NCBI RefSeq assembly: GCF_003323745.1
Contig: NZ_QOIL01000003.1
Span: 372,001 to 436,000 of the forward strand
Source of the DNA: Sphaerisporangium album
GTDB taxonomy: Bacteria > Actinomycetota > Actinomycetes > Streptosporangiales > Streptosporangiaceae
Length of the DNA: 64,000 bases
Direction of reading: 5' to 3'
Shown here: in pieces, positions 9,579 through 19,440 of the stretch
Numbering within the stretch: the first letter of the stretch is position 1
Layout of the letters: each line of letters opens with the position of its first letter
Position numbers and translations under genes: made by a program
Notes under the pieces: generated by a model
Seen by the model: only the letters and a program-made list of their open reading frames with translations
What the model was told of the DNA's origin: nothing
Databases searched by the model: none

Positions 9579-12245
9579 TCAGGCGGTGTTCTGCAGGGGT
9601 GTGCAGTTCGTGCGCATCAGCGAGTCGACGCCCCGGGCCGCCATCGGCCGCGCCACCAGGTAGCCCTGGCCGCGCGTGCAGCCCATCTCACGCAGGAGCT
9701 CCAGCTGCTCGGGACGTTCGATGCCCTCGGCCACGACGATCAGCCCGAGGTCGTGGCCGAGCCGCACGATCGTGCGGGTCAGCAGGGTCAGCGTCTCGTC
9801 GCAGCCGAGACCCGACACGAACGACGGATCGATCTTGATCATGTCGACGGGGAGCTGACGGAGCAGCGCCAGCGAGGCGTACCCGGTGCCGAAGTCGTCG
9901 ATGGCCAGCCGCACCCCGAGCGCCCGCAGGGACGACAGGCGGGCGATGACCTCCTCGGCGTCCTCGACCAGCATCTCCTCGATCACTTCGAGGGTGAGGG
10001 CGCTCGCGGGCAGGCCGCTCTCGGCCAGCGCCGCCTCGACCGTCTCCACGAACCGGGGCGCGGTGATCTGACGGCTGGACAGGTTGAGCGACAGCCCGAT
10101 GTCCCATGCCGAGGCCCGCCACGCGGCGACCTCCCGGCACGCCTCGCGCAGGATCCACTCCCCGAGGGGGACGATCAGCCCGGTGTCCTCGGCGGCGCCG
10201 AGGAACTGCTGCGGCGGGACGAACGCGCCGCCCGACCACCAGCGCACCAGCGCCTCCACGGCGGTCACCCGCGACGTCGCGAGGTCCACGACGGGCTGGT
10301 ACTCGACGGCGAACTGCTCGGCCAGCAACGCCCGCTGGAGGTCGGCGGCGAGCTCAAGCCGGCGTACGACGTCGGCGTGCATGTGGGCGGCGAACACCTC
10401 GACCCGGCGTCCGCCGAGCTCCTTGGCCCGGGTCATCGCGACGTCGGCGTTGCGGATCAGATCGCCCGCCGGGACGCCTTCCTCGGCGAAGGCCACGCCG
10501 ACGCTGGCGGTCAGCGCGATGTCGCGGTCCGCCACGCGGAACGGCTCGGAGGACACCGCGCGCACCAGACGCTCGGCGAGGTCTATGGCCGACTGCGCCT
10601 CGGCGGCCGCGCCGGACCCGCCCGCGCCGCCCGACTCCAGCAGCACCGCGAACTCGTCGCCGCCCCAGCGGGCGAGCGTGTCGTCGGAGTTGACGGCGGC
10701 GCGCAGCCGGCGGGCGGCCTGGCTCAGCAGGTAGTCGCCGCTGGCGTGGCCTACCGAGTCGTTGACGCCGGTGAACCCGTCCAGGTCGATGAAGACCACG
10801 GCCATGCGGGCGGCGCCCCGGTGCGCGAGCACCTCGCGGGTGCGCTCCTCGAAGTAGGCGCGGTTGGGCAGGCCGGTGACGCCGTCGTGGAAGGTCAGGT
10901 GGGCGACCTGGTTGCGCAGCGCGACCTGGTCGCTGACGTCGCGCGTGGAGATCAGGACGAGGTCCTCGGCCTCGCGCGGGTGGCGGGTCGCGACGGACTC
11001 GGCGGGCCGCCAGGTGCCGTCGGCGGCGCGCACCCGGCAGGAGACCCGGCAGGCGCCCAGACGGTCGGGGGACGAGTCGTCCTCGGTGGTCATGGCGCGC
11101 AGGGCGGCCTGGAGGGCGGGTACGTCCTCGGAGTGGAGGTACCCGAAGACCGTCTGGCCGACCAGCTCCTGCGGGGTGTAGCCGTACATGGCCTCCACAT
11201 CGGAGCCGATCTCCTGGATCAGCCCGTCATGGTCCACGACCAGGACGACGTCCCCGGCGTTCTCGGCGAGCTGGATCAGCCGGCGCTCCCCGGATTCGAG
11301 GGTGGCGCGCATGCTCGTGGTCGACAGGTCCAGGAAGAAGACCTTGACGAGCAGCACGAGCATGACCGAGCCGGCCACGACGGGCAGCATCGGAGTCAGG
11401 GGCTGAGGCCATCCGGCGAGCGCCCGCACCGCCACGACGACGGTGGCGACGGCGACCAGGGCCAGCGGCGCGCCGTCCACCACGACGGCCGCGGCGGGGC
11501 TGGCCTGCCTGGCGCGGGTGCGGCTGGACCACGGCGTGGCCGCGAGCAGCAGGAACGCGACCGGGGCCAGCATGCCGACGACGAGGGGCGGCCCCTCCGA
11601 GGCGGTGGCCCGCCCGATGGACGTGGCGAACTCGTCGACGGTGATCGTGCCCAGCACGGCCAGCGCGGCGAGGCCGGCGCGGCGCTCGGGCGAGCGGGCG
11701 GCCAGCACGGCGGGCGCCACCGCGCACGTCGCGAGCAGGCACAGCACGGGCGAGGCCAGCGAGGTCGGCTCGTCCGCCTTGGCGTAGATCGGCGCGAGCA
11801 ACAGGACCCAGCAGATCGTGAACAGCGACGCCGCGCTGAGGTAGGCCCCGGCGACGTACTGGAGCAGAGAACTGCCGTACGCGGGCCTGCGGGCGGTGCG
11901 GCCCGAGCCGAAGGCGAGCAGCAGTGTGCCCACCAGGAGCAGCACGTCGGCGAAGGTGAGCACGAAGGGCGTGCCGTCCGCCAGGGGCCGGACGCCGACC
12001 CCCGCCACCCAGGTGACCGCCCCGAAGGCCAGCCAGCGCAGGGACGAGGACCGCCGCCGCGAGCGGCGCGCGGCGCGCACGGAGCCGACGAGCAGCGAGA
12101 CCGCGGCGATCAGGCCCGCGACCACCCCGGCCACCGCGGTGACGACCACGGAGGACCCGTTTACCAGGAGGGCGGCCGCGAGGGCCACCGCGCCGAGACC
12201 GGCGGCGGCGCTCAACGGGACCCTCGGGTCACGTAGGCCGTTCAA
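9579..12245 (-). CDS. membrane PAS-GGDEF-EAL cyclic-di-GMP enzyme
   Basis: A composite cyclic-di-GMP turnover protein of 888 residues. The N-terminal 300 or so residues form about eight to ten hydrophobic helices, a membrane sensor of unknown ligand. A PAS domain follows at about 335-450 (RLIQLAENAGDVVLVVDHDG, then EAMYGYTPQELVGQ). The GGDEF domain (about 470-625) has an intact active site (RWGGDEFAVLLE), so diguanylate cyclase activity is possible. The EAL domain (about 635-880) keeps EALVRWW, the DDFGTGYASL loop and EGIE, so phosphodiesterase activity is also possible. The start is TTG at 12245, and no strong ribosome site is seen. It is monocistronic. Confidence 0.88.
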   Translation of the reverse strand: MNGLRDPRVPLSAAAGLGAVALAAALLVNGSSVVVTAVAGVVAGLIAAVSLLVGSVRAARRSRRRSSSLRWLAFGAVTWVAGVGVRPLADGTPFVLTFADVLLLVGTLLLAFGSGRTARRPAYGSSLLQYVAGAYLSAASLFTICWVLLLAPIYAKADEPTSLASPVLCLLATCAVAPAVLAARSPERRAGLAALAVLGTITVDEFATSIGRATASEGPPLVVGMLAPVAFLLLAATPWSSRTRARQASPAAAVVVDGAPLALVAVATVVVAVRALAGWPQPLTPMLPVVAGSVMLVLLVKVFFLDLSTTSMRATLESGERRLIQLAENAGDVVLVVDHDGLIQEIGSDVEAMYGYTPQELVGQTVFGYLHSEDVPALQAALRAMTTEDDSSPDRLGACRVSCRVRAADGTWRPAESVATRHPREAEDLVLISTRDVSDQVALRNQVAHLTFHDGVTGLPNRAYFEERTREVLAHRGAARMAVVFIDLDGFTGVNDSVGHASGDYLLSQAARRLRAAVNSDDTLARWGGDEFAVLLESGGAGGSGAAAEAQSAIDLAERLVRAVSSEPFRVADRDIALTASVGVAFAEEGVPAGDLIRNADVAMTRAKELGGRRVEVFAAHMHADVVRRLELAADLQRALLAEQFAVEYQPVVDLATSRVTAVEALVRWWSGGAFVPPQQFLGAAEDTGLIVPLGEWILREACREVAAWRASAWDIGLSLNLSSRQITAPRFVETVEAALAESGLPASALTLEVIEEMLVEDAEEVIARLSSLRALGVRLAIDDFGTGYASLALLRQLPVDMIKIDPSFVSGLGCDETLTLLTRTIVRLGHDLGLIVVAEGIERPEQLELLREMGCTRGQGYLVARPMAARGVDSLMRTNCTPLQNTA

Positions 12246-12458
12246 CGTCGTCGCCCATGCGGTTCATCCCTGTCACGTCGCCAGTGTCGCGCCCGAGCGG
12301 CGGCGCGGGAGGCGACAACCGCTCGGTCGTCACCGTTCCGATAACCACCATGCCATCCGGTCGCGCGGTGAGACTCACCGTACGCAGCGGAGGTCACGAG
12401 GCAGCTACGGTCTGACTTTGCTTTCCTATCGTTCCGAGTCAGGAAAAACTGTCAACGT

Positions 12459-13367
12459 TCAGTACGAGCCGGTGATGACGTTGTTCAGCGGTTCCCCGGA
12501 CAAGTATCTCAGCATCTGAGACCGCATGAGCCGTCGCAGGCGGCGGATCGAGGCGGGCGTGCTCCCGGCGACGTGCGGGGTGACGAACAGGCCCGGCGCG
12601 GTCCAAAGCGGGTGATCCTTCGGCAGGGGCTCGGGGTCGGTGACGTCCAGCGCCGCCCGCAGCCGCCCCGTCCGCAGCTCCGCCAGGAGCGCGCCGGTGT
12701 CCACGACCGGGCCCCTGGCCGCGTTGACCAGGACCGCGCCGTCCTTCATTGAGGCGAGGAACCGGGCGTCCACGAGGCCCGCCGTCCCCTTGGTGGACGG
12801 CACGAGCAGCACGACCACGTCGGCCTCGGGCAGCAGCCGGGGAAGCTCGTCCTCGCCGTGCACGCCCTCGCGGGCCGTCCGCGCGACGCGCACGACGTCC
12901 ACCTCGAAGCCGTCGAGGCGGCGCTCCAGGGCCTCGCCGATCGCGCCGTACCCGACGATCAGCACGGTGGAGTCGGCGAGCGCGCCGGTGTGGCGGTAGG
13001 ACCACTCACCGCGCTCCTGGGCCGCGGCGAAGGACGGGAACTCGCGCAGGACCGCGATCATGGCGCCCAGGGCCCACTCCGCCGTGCCCGCGTCGTGCAC
13101 GCCGCGGGCGTTGCACAGCACCACGCCGTCCGGCAGGTGCCCGAGGTACGCGTCCACGCCCGCCGTCACGGTCTGCAGGAGGCGCAGGCCGGTCATGCGG
13201 CGCAGGAGCCCGGGCAGGCCCGGCGGCGGGATCAGCGAGGGGATCCACACCTCGACCTCCTCGGCGCCCTCCGGAGGCTGGGTGGCACCGTCGAAGATGA
13301 CGCACTCGACGTCGGGCAGGTCGGTCAGAACGTCCGCGACGGCCTGCGAGGGAGCCCAGATCTTCAT
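12459..13367 (-). CDS. D-2-hydroxyacid dehydrogenase (NAD-dependent)
   Basis: A 302-residue enzyme of the D-isomer-specific 2-hydroxyacid dehydrogenase family, which interconverts 2-oxo acids and D-2-hydroxy acids with NAD(P). The nucleotide-binding domain carries VLIVGYGAIGEALERRL at about 140. The catalytic residues are recognisable: arginine in VNAARGPVVDTGAL, the acidic residue in LDVTDPEPLPKDHPLW and histidine in VTPHVAGSTP. The catalytic domain is atypical at its N-terminus. The ATG at 13367 has no good ribosome site, but TAGGGT lies eight bases upstream, so a leaderless transcript is likely. Substrate is unknown. Confidence 0.85.
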   Translation of the reverse strand: MKIWAPSQAVADVLTDLPDVECVIFDGATQPPEGAEEVEVWIPSLIPPPGLPGLLRRMTGLRLLQTVTAGVDAYLGHLPDGVVLCNARGVHDAGTAEWALGAMIAVLREFPSFAAAQERGEWSYRHTGALADSTVLIVGYGAIGEALERRLDGFEVDVVRVARTAREGVHGEDELPRLLPEADVVVLLVPSTKGTAGLVDARFLASMKDGAVLVNAARGPVVDTGALLAELRTGRLRAALDVTDPEPLPKDHPLWTAPGLFVTPHVAGSTPASIRRLRRLMRSQMLRYLSGEPLNNVITGSY

Positions 13368-13451
13368 GACCGACAACCCTAACGACGGGCTCGCGGTGCC
13401 CGGAACCTCCCGGCGGGAGCAGGAGTATTGAGTCCACGGAAAGGAGGTCAC

Positions 13452-14621
13452 ATGACGAACCGATCGTTCCACCCGGGCCGCCGGCGGGGTGTGGCCACAG
13501 CAGTCGCCGGAGTGGTCGCCGGGGTGACGGCCGTCGCGGTGGCGGCCGGGTGCTCGGCGGGAGGCGCCGGGCGGGCGGACGGCGCCGGCCCGCCGCCGAG
13601 CGCGGGCACGGGCCATTCCCGGCCCGCCTCCCCGCTGGACGTCGCGCCCGAGCACACCCCCGGGACGCCCCGTACGCTCGCCGGAGGGCTCGCCGTGCCG
13701 TGGGCGATCGCGTTCCTGCCCGGCGGCGACGCGCTGGTCACCGAACGGGACACCGCGCGCCTGCTGCGCGTCACCCCTTCCGGCCGGGTCTCCGAGGTGG
13801 GCGTGATCGAGGGCGTCGCCCCGGGCGGGGAGGGCGGCCTGCTCGGCGTCGCCGTCTCGCCGAAGTTCGCGCGGGACCACTACGTCTTCGTGTACTTCAC
13901 CGCCGCCGCCGCCAACCACATCGTGCGGTACCGCTACGACACCGCCCTGTCCGACCCGGTGACCATCCTCGACGGGATCCCCAAGGGCGGCATCCACAAC
14001 GGCGGGCGCCTCGCCTTCGGCCCCGACGGCTATCTGTACGCCTCCGCGGGGGAGGCCGGGGACCGTCCCCTGTCCCAGGGCCTCGGCTCACTGGGCGGCA
14101 AGATCCTTCGCATGACCGTGGACGGCAGGCCCGCGCCCGGCAACCCGTTCGACAGCGTGATCTGGAGCTACGGCCACCGCAACGTGCAGGGCCTGGCCTG
14201 GGATCCCTCCGGCCGCATGTACGCCACCGAGTTCGGCCAGAACACCTACGACGAGGTGAACCTGATCCAGAAAGGCCACAATTACGGCTGGCCCGAGGTC
14301 GAGGGCTTCGGCGACCGGGACGAGTACACCGATCCCCTGCTCACGTGGACCACGGCCGAGTCCTCGCCGTCGGGCATGGCGTACGCGGGCGGGTCGCTGT
14401 GGGTGGCGGCGCTGCGCGGGCAGCGGCTCTGGCAGATCCCGCTGACGTCCGGCGGCGAGGCGGGCAGGCCGATCGCCCGGTACAGGGGCGAGTACGGGCG
14501 GCTGCGCGCGGTGGCGGCGTCCCGGGACGGCAAGGCGCTGTACGTGAGCACGAGCAACAAGGACGGACGGGGGTCGCCGAAGGACGATGACGATCGCATC
14601 CTCGTCGTGCCTCTACAATAA
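13452..14621 (+). CDS. PQQ-dependent sugar dehydrogenase-like lipoprotein
   Basis: A 389-residue exported lipoprotein of the soluble glucose/aldose dehydrogenase family (GSDH, YliI-like six-bladed propeller). A near-ideal ribosome site AAGGAGG lies four bases before the ATG at 13452. The signal peptide ends in a lipobox, AVAAGC, with the lipidated cysteine at C34. Family motifs are clear: LAVPWAIAFLPGGDALVTER, the GGEGGLLGVAVSPKF loop with the catalytic-histidine region downstream, HNGGRLAFGPDGYLY and YGHRNVQGLAWDP. Members oxidise aldoses at the cell surface if PQQ is available. No PQQ synthesis gene is in the window, so the cofactor source and true activity are open. Confidence 0.87.
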   Translation: MTNRSFHPGRRRGVATAVAGVVAGVTAVAVAAGCSAGGAGRADGAGPPPSAGTGHSRPASPLDVAPEHTPGTPRTLAGGLAVPWAIAFLPGGDALVTERDTARLLRVTPSGRVSEVGVIEGVAPGGEGGLLGVAVSPKFARDHYVFVYFTAAAANHIVRYRYDTALSDPVTILDGIPKGGIHNGGRLAFGPDGYLYASAGEAGDRPLSQGLGSLGGKILRMTVDGRPAPGNPFDSVIWSYGHRNVQGLAWDPSGRMYATEFGQNTYDEVNLIQKGHNYGWPEVEGFGDRDEYTDPLLTWTTAESSPSGMAYAGGSLWVAALRGQRLWQIPLTSGGEAGRPIARYRGEYGRLRAVAASRDGKALYVSTSNKDGRGSPKDDDDRILVVPLQ

Positions 14622-14664
14622 GGACAGGGAAGAACCCGCGATAGGGGCGCCGACGCCGGTGCCC

Positions 14665-17007
14665 TTATTTGTGGCTGCTGCCCTTCCCGTTGCTGTTGCT
14701 GTTTCCGTTTCCATGGCCGTTGCGGTTGCCGTTCTGGCTCTTGTTGCCGCTCCCGGTCGGTTTGCCGTTGCTCCGGTCGGCACTATCTAATCGTCTGTCC
14801 GAGTTTGGTACGTCATGTACCGGTTTAAGGGACTGAGTGCCGGTCGGCTTCTTGTCGGGTTTCTTGTCCGGCGGTGACGGGTTCGACGTCGGTCCCACGT
14901 CGACGTCCCCGTTCGGCTGCCGTTGCCCGCCGGTCCCGCCGTCCGGGGTCAGCACCGCGTCGTCCGCGCAGACCACCTTGCGCTGTGGTTCGTAGGTCGT
15001 CGTCTGCGCCTTATCCCGCCTGACGACCTCGCCGTCCTTGGTGAACACGCGGGTCACCGTCACCGTGAATCCGGCCCCCCCGTGCATCGGGATACAGCCC
15101 GGGTCGTCGTCGGTGACCGTGTCCGGCTGGGTGAAGGCGGTCCGCTCGGAGGTCTCGGCCTCGATCCTGTCGTAGACCTTGGTGCTCCAGAGCTCCACCG
15201 TCACCGACGTGCCGGTGGAGGCGGTGGTGATCAGGACGCCGTACTCGGTGCCGTTCTTCCACCGCAGATCCTGGTCGGGGTACTGGACCGCCGCGTCCCG
15301 CCCCGGGGGGTAGCGCATGACGTGGAAGGTGTGCGTGGTGTGCTCGACATCGTCCATGCCGGCGAGGTAGGCCGCGTTGTACATGGTCGTCGCGAACTGC
15401 GAGACGCCCCCGCCCATGGCGATGACGAGATGGTCGTCCTCGATGGCCTGGGCCGCGACGAACCCCCGGGCGACGGCCGGGGCGCCGATGGCCTCGTTGA
15501 GCGAGAACGTCTCCCCCGGCCTCACCACCCGGCCGTCCACGAGCCGGGCCGCCCGCTGGATGTTGGTCACCCGCGCGGCGCAGCACGAGAAGTAGGTGGT
15601 GAACTCGCCGACCTTCTGCTTCACGCCGAGCTTGAGCGCCTCGGCGTCGGTGAGCGGGGGCTGGGTGACGGCGAGCGACACCGGGATCGTCCGGCTTCCG
15701 CCCTGGTCGATCAGCCTGGCCAGGGCGCTCGTCAGCTCGGCGTCGTCGATCCCCTTGCCCGGCCGGGCCGGCACGAGCTTCGGCGCGCCGTTCTCGATGA
15801 CGAACCCGGCCGCCCTCGGCGCCTGGGTGACTCCGACGAGCCCGGCCTCCACGCCGCCGACCGCCTTCCGCGCGTCGAACTCCGGCTCGACCATGCCGTT
15901 CTGCTGGGGCTCGAAGACCAGGTTCGCGGCGATGACCGCCGGCGAGAGGGTGGCCCGCCGCGAGCCGTTCGTCAGGGTGATCGGCCCGGACACCGCGCGG
16001 CGGGCGTCGTCGAGGAACCCGGAGAAGGCCTCCTGGCTCGCCTTCGGGCGGACGGTCACGACCGAGAGCGTGGCCGAGGCCGGGGGCCGGACGAAGGCCC
16101 GCTTGATCGCCTCCTCGGTGGCCTGCCGGTCGAGCGCGACGCCCTCGCGCGGAGGGATGACGCGCGGCCTCATTCCCTCGTAGACGATGCGCCCCTCGCG
16201 GGCCGGGCGGTCGATCGTCTGGGCGATCTTGCGTACGCGCTGGGCGAGCTTGACGTGGTTCGTGGAGATCCTGAGCGACAGCTCCCGCTCGCCGGTGAAG
16301 GCCTGCCAGACGTCGACGGGGGTCGGGAAGCCCGTCTGCGCCTCGGCGACCGTGGCCTGGGCGTCGATGGCCAGGCCGACTTCTGCCGGCTTGAACTTGT
16401 CCAGGGGACGGCCGCGCAGCAGGAGCGCGAGATCCTGCTGGTCATTGCCGTCGAAGCGCGCGTGTACGCGGTCGAGCGCCTCGGTCTCGGTGAGCCCGCC
16501 GATCTCGACGCCGGCGACGTGGGTGCCGGGCAGCACCTTGCCCCACATGAACGTCGCGGGGATCACGTAGCCGAACAAGAACAGCAGGGCGAGCCCGCCG
16601 GCGATGACGAAGAGGCGCCGCAGCCTGCTCCTCCCGGGGGGAGGCTCCGGCACCATGATGATCGAGGGCTGGCCGTCCGGGTCGTCCATGCTCCACCGCA
16701 CCCGCGCGCTGCCGGTCATCGGCCACGGCTGGGCGGGAGGGGCGGGCGGGGGCAGGGTGCCCGGCTGGCCGGACGACGGGCCGGACGAGGAGGGCATGGA
16801 CGACGGCGGCGGAAGGGCGAAGATCTCGGGCGACACACCCGGCGGCAGAGGCGTCACGCCCCGCGGCAGCTTCTTCTTGGGCGGGGTCGCGCCGGGCTGC
16901 CGGCCCTTGGGCGCCTGGCGGTCGGCGGGCAGGGTGACGGGCGTTTCCGGTCGCACCGCCGCGAACGGGTCCGGCGGCGGGTCGATGGACGCTCCGGCGT
17001 TCCGCAC
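14665..17007 (-). CDS. VanW-family membrane protein with peptidoglycan-binding repeats
   Basis: A 780-residue bitopic protein. Residues 1-125 are a proline-rich cytoplasmic region; one transmembrane helix follows at about 130-152 (LFVIAGGLALLFLFGYVI). The outside part has two copies of the putative peptidoglycan-binding domain (PG_binding_4 type, about 165-280 and 290-440) and then the VanW domain at about 475-610 (FSCCAARVTNIQRAARLVDG, PGETFSLNEAIG). The function of VanW is not established, though it occurs in a vancomycin-resistance cluster and cell-wall contexts. The last 60 residues are a low-complexity Asn/Gly/Ser/His/Lys tail. The start is GTG with AGGAG about nine bases upstream. It converges on the sugar dehydrogenase gene. 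Confidence 0.85.
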   Translation of the reverse strand: MRNAGASIDPPPDPFAAVRPETPVTLPADRQAPKGRQPGATPPKKKLPRGVTPLPPGVSPEIFALPPPSSMPSSSGPSSGQPGTLPPPAPPAQPWPMTGSARVRWSMDDPDGQPSIIMVPEPPPGRSRLRRLFVIAGGLALLFLFGYVIPATFMWGKVLPGTHVAGVEIGGLTETEALDRVHARFDGNDQQDLALLLRGRPLDKFKPAEVGLAIDAQATVAEAQTGFPTPVDVWQAFTGERELSLRISTNHVKLAQRVRKIAQTIDRPAREGRIVYEGMRPRVIPPREGVALDRQATEEAIKRAFVRPPASATLSVVTVRPKASQEAFSGFLDDARRAVSGPITLTNGSRRATLSPAVIAANLVFEPQQNGMVEPEFDARKAVGGVEAGLVGVTQAPRAAGFVIENGAPKLVPARPGKGIDDAELTSALARLIDQGGSRTIPVSLAVTQPPLTDAEALKLGVKQKVGEFTTYFSCCAARVTNIQRAARLVDGRVVRPGETFSLNEAIGAPAVARGFVAAQAIEDDHLVIAMGGGVSQFATTMYNAAYLAGMDDVEHTTHTFHVMRYPPGRDAAVQYPDQDLRWKNGTEYGVLITTASTGTSVTVELWSTKVYDRIEAETSERTAFTQPDTVTDDDPGCIPMHGGAGFTVTVTRVFTKDGEVVRRDKAQTTTYEPQRKVVCADDAVLTPDGGTGGQRQPNGDVDVGPTSNPSPPDKKPDKKPTGTQSLKPVHDVPNSDRRLDSADRSNGKPTGSGNKSQNGNRNGHGNGNSNSNGKGSSHK

Positions 17008-17175
17008 GCCCTCGTCTCCTCCCGCTCTCCGTACCGGTTCCCCCGCCTCACCCTAAACCACGGGCACTCGCAAATTCTTCTACATCAGCGGATGAATCGC
17101 GCCCCACAGGCGGGCGATTGGGGGGTGAAACACACATCCGGTCAGAACCAAACCCAACCCGCGGTTGAGACGGTG

Positions 17176-17206
17176 ACGAGCCCCGCGAACGCGTCGCGAG
17201 GCTCGT
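17176..17206 (-). terminator. terminator downstream of gatB
   Basis: ACGAGCC (17176-17182) pairs with GGCTCGT (17200-17206), and the inner bases extend the stem with CGCGA/TCGCG around a five-base loop. It lies about 95-125 bases past the gatB stop, in the 290-base gap before the divergently oriented start of the VanW gene. No T-run follows. The rest of the gap (17008-17300) shows nothing else. Confidence 0.55.
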
Positions 17207-17300
17207 GAACCTTCCGATCCGGGACGCCCGCTACGGCCACGCCCCCCGCACCCGGCACCGCCGGACGAGGGGGAACGTGACGGGCACCTCCCGGGTCGGT

Positions 17301-18809
17301 CTACTCGCTGACGCCCAGCCGCTCCAGGATCAGCTCGCGGGCGCGACCGGCGTCGGCCTTGCCCCTGCTGGCCTTCATCACGCCGCCGACCAGCGCGCCC
17401 ACCGCGGCGATCTTGCCCGCGCGCACCTTGTCGGCCGCGTCGGCGTTCGCGGAGAGCACCTGGTCGATGATCGAGGTGAGCTCGCCCTCGTCGCTGACGA
17501 TGCGCAGGCCCCGGGCCTCGACGACCTCGTCCGGCGAGCCCTCGCCCGCCAGCACGCCCTCCAGCACCTGCCGGGCCAGCTTGTCGTTCAGCGCGCCCGA
17601 GGCGACCAGCTCGACGACCCGGGCGATCTGCGCGGGCGTGATCGGCAGGTCGGCCAGGGCCGTGCCCGACTCGTTGGCCCGCCGGGCCAGCTCGCCCATC
17701 CACCACTTGCGCGCGTCGGCGGCGGGCACGCCGGCCGCGACCGTGGCCTCGACCAGGTCGATCGCGCCCGCGTTGTGCATCGCCGCCATGTCGAGGTCGG
17801 AGACGGCCCACTCGGCCTGCAACCGCCTGCGCCGCGCGGACGGCAGCTCGGGCAGCTCGGAGCGCAGCTCCTCGATCCACTCGGGGGCCGGCGCGATGGG
17901 CAGTAGGTCGGGCTCGGGGAAGTAGCGGTAGTCCTGCGCCTCTTCCTTCGAGCGGCCCGAGGTGGTGGCGCCGGTGTCCTCGTGGAAGTGGCGTGTCTCC
18001 TGGACGATCTTCCCGCCGTCGGCGAGGACCGCCGCCTGGCGCTCGATCTCACCGCGCACGGCGCGCTCCACGCTGCGCAGCGAGTTGACGTTCTTGGTCT
18101 CGGTGCGGGTGCCCCACTCGCTCGCGCCGCGCGGCATCAGCGAGACGTTCACGTCGCACCGCAGCGAGCCTTCCTCCATGCGGACGTCGGACACGCCGAG
18201 CGCGCGCATCAGCTCGCGCAGCTCGGTGACGTACGCGCGGGCGACCTCGGGGGCGAGCCGGTCGGTACCGGGGATCGGCTTGGTGACGATCTCGACCAGC
18301 GGGATGCCGGCCCGGTTGTAGTCGACGATCGAGTAGTCGGCGCCGTGGATGCGGCCGGTCGCGCCGCCGACGTGCGTGGACTTGCCGGTGTCCTCCTCAA
18401 GGTGGACCCGCTCGATCTCGACCCGGACGGTCGAGCCGCCCACCTCGACGTCGAGGTAGCCGTTGACGCACAGCGGCTCGTCGTACTGGCTGATCTGGTA
18501 GTTCTTCGGCATGTCCGGATAGAAGTAGTTCTTCCGGGCGAACCTGCACCATTCCGCGATCGTGCAGTTCAGCGCGAGGCCGATGCGGATGGTCGACTCG
18601 ATCGCCTTGTCGTTCGCCACCGGCAGCGCACCCGGCAGCGCCAGGCAGACCGGGCACACGTGCGTGTTCGGCGGCGCCCCGAACGTCGTCCGGCACCCGC
18701 AGAACATCTTCGACGTCGTACCCAGCTCGACGTGCGTCTCCAGCCCGAGCACCGGCTCGAACCGCTCCAACGCCTCGTCGAACGGCATCGTCGCCAGCGT
18801 GTCAGCCAT
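17301..18809 (-). CDS. gatB: Asp-tRNA(Asn)/Glu-tRNA(Gln) amidotransferase subunit B
   Basis: The tRNA-binding and kinase subunit of the GatCAB amidotransferase, which turns misacylated Glu-tRNA(Gln) or Asp-tRNA(Asn) into the amide forms. The GatB signature ([18 protein letters not shown]) starts at residue 22 and the zinc-binding cysteine pair (CPVCLALPG) follows. The acidic Mg/ATP site region ([19 protein letters not shown]) is intact, and the C-terminal helical and YqeY-like domain completes a normal 502-residue protein. Unlike the usual gatC-gatA-gatB order, it is separated from gatA by two inserted genes; its first eight bases overlap the end of the DUF4276 gene, so it is probably translationally coupled to that gene. 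Confidence 0.96.
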   Translation of the reverse strand: MADTLATMPFDEALERFEPVLGLETHVELGTTSKMFCGCRTTFGAPPNTHVCPVCLALPGALPVANDKAIESTIRIGLALNCTIAEWCRFARKNYFYPDMPKNYQISQYDEPLCVNGYLDVEVGGSTVRVEIERVHLEEDTGKSTHVGGATGRIHGADYSIVDYNRAGIPLVEIVTKPIPGTDRLAPEVARAYVTELRELMRALGVSDVRMEEGSLRCDVNVSLMPRGASEWGTRTETKNVNSLRSVERAVRGEIERQAAVLADGGKIVQETRHFHEDTGATTSGRSKEEAQDYRYFPEPDLLPIAPAPEWIEELRSELPELPSARRRRLQAEWAVSDLDMAAMHNAGAIDLVEATVAAGVPAADARKWWMGELARRANESGTALADLPITPAQIARVVELVASGALNDKLARQVLEGVLAGEGSPDEVVEARGLRIVSDEGELTSIIDQVLSANADAADKVRAGKIAAVGALVGGVMKASRGKADAGRARELILERLGVSE

Positions 18810-19440
18810 GCTGATAACCCAACCCTTCCAAAGCCTTGATCATGTCATTCCACCACTGCTGGAAGGCGGGCACCTTCCTCAGCACGCCTACGTCGGCGAA
18901 CTCGGCCATGGAGATGTAGAAGTCGCGGACCACTCCTGGCTTGGCAGGGTTCATCCCGGCTTCTCCCTTCAACAACCCCTCCAGGACCGCCTTCGGGTCC
19001 GGGCAGCCCTCCACCGCCGCGCCCGACACCAGACCGTTCCTCAAGCGACGGACGCTCAGAGCCCGCGCCAAGGCCTCGTGGTCCGCGAGGATCCACGCCT
19101 CGGTCTCTCGCATGGGCACCACTGTCACCAGAGGCTCGGTGAAGGCGCTGTTGTCCCATGTCCGACGCATCCTGGCGATGACAGGGTCGGACTTTGTGGG
19201 CGGCGCGCCATCATGGTGGTAGAGCACCACGTCGAAGGCACCCCGTTCACCATCGAGAGCTTTGAGTACCGGCTCCGGGTGCTGGTTACCCGCCTTCACC
19301 ATACTGCGAATCTCCTGGATCTCCCGGCACGCCGGAAACGACTCCAGAACCATGGCCTCCAGCGCCCGGCGTAAGAAGATCGGCAGGAACCAGTCGTCCG
19401 AGGGCCCTTCTCTCACGAGCACGCAACTCAGGCTCCGCAT
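18802..19440 (-). CDS. DUF4276 family protein, partner of the AAA ATPase
   Basis: A 212-residue soluble protein of the DUF4276 family. The hallmark acidic motifs are visible: V-R-E11-G-P-S-D-D16 at the N-terminus, the YHHDGAP segment around D77, and [13 protein letters not shown] at 108-120 with E112 and E114. This spacing of E, D and E residues recalls a Toprim-type metal site, so nuclease activity is a reasonable inference but not shown. It starts one base into the stop codon of the ATPase gene (ATGA overlap) and overlaps the gatB start by eight bases. Known DUF4276 proteins are commonly encoded beside such ATPases, a pairing like that of OLD- and PARIS-type anti-phage systems. Confidence 0.8.
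   Translation of the reverse strand: MRSLSCVLVREGPSDDWFLPIFLRRALEAMVLESFPACREIQEIRSMVKAGNQHPEPVLKALDGERGAFDVVLYHHDGAPPTKSDPVIARMRRTWDNSAFTEPLVTVVPMRETEAWILADHEALARALSVRRLRNGLVSGAAVEGCPDPKAVLEGLLKGEAGMNPAKPGVVRDFYISMAEFADVGVLRKVPAFQQWWNDMIKALEGLGYQHG

Noticed and set aside
9522..12236. 904-codon plus-strand frame opposite the first GGDEF-EAL gene
   Set aside because: No recognisable domain; composition is that of an antisense frame, and the minus-strand gene has intact PAS, GGDEF and EAL motifs.
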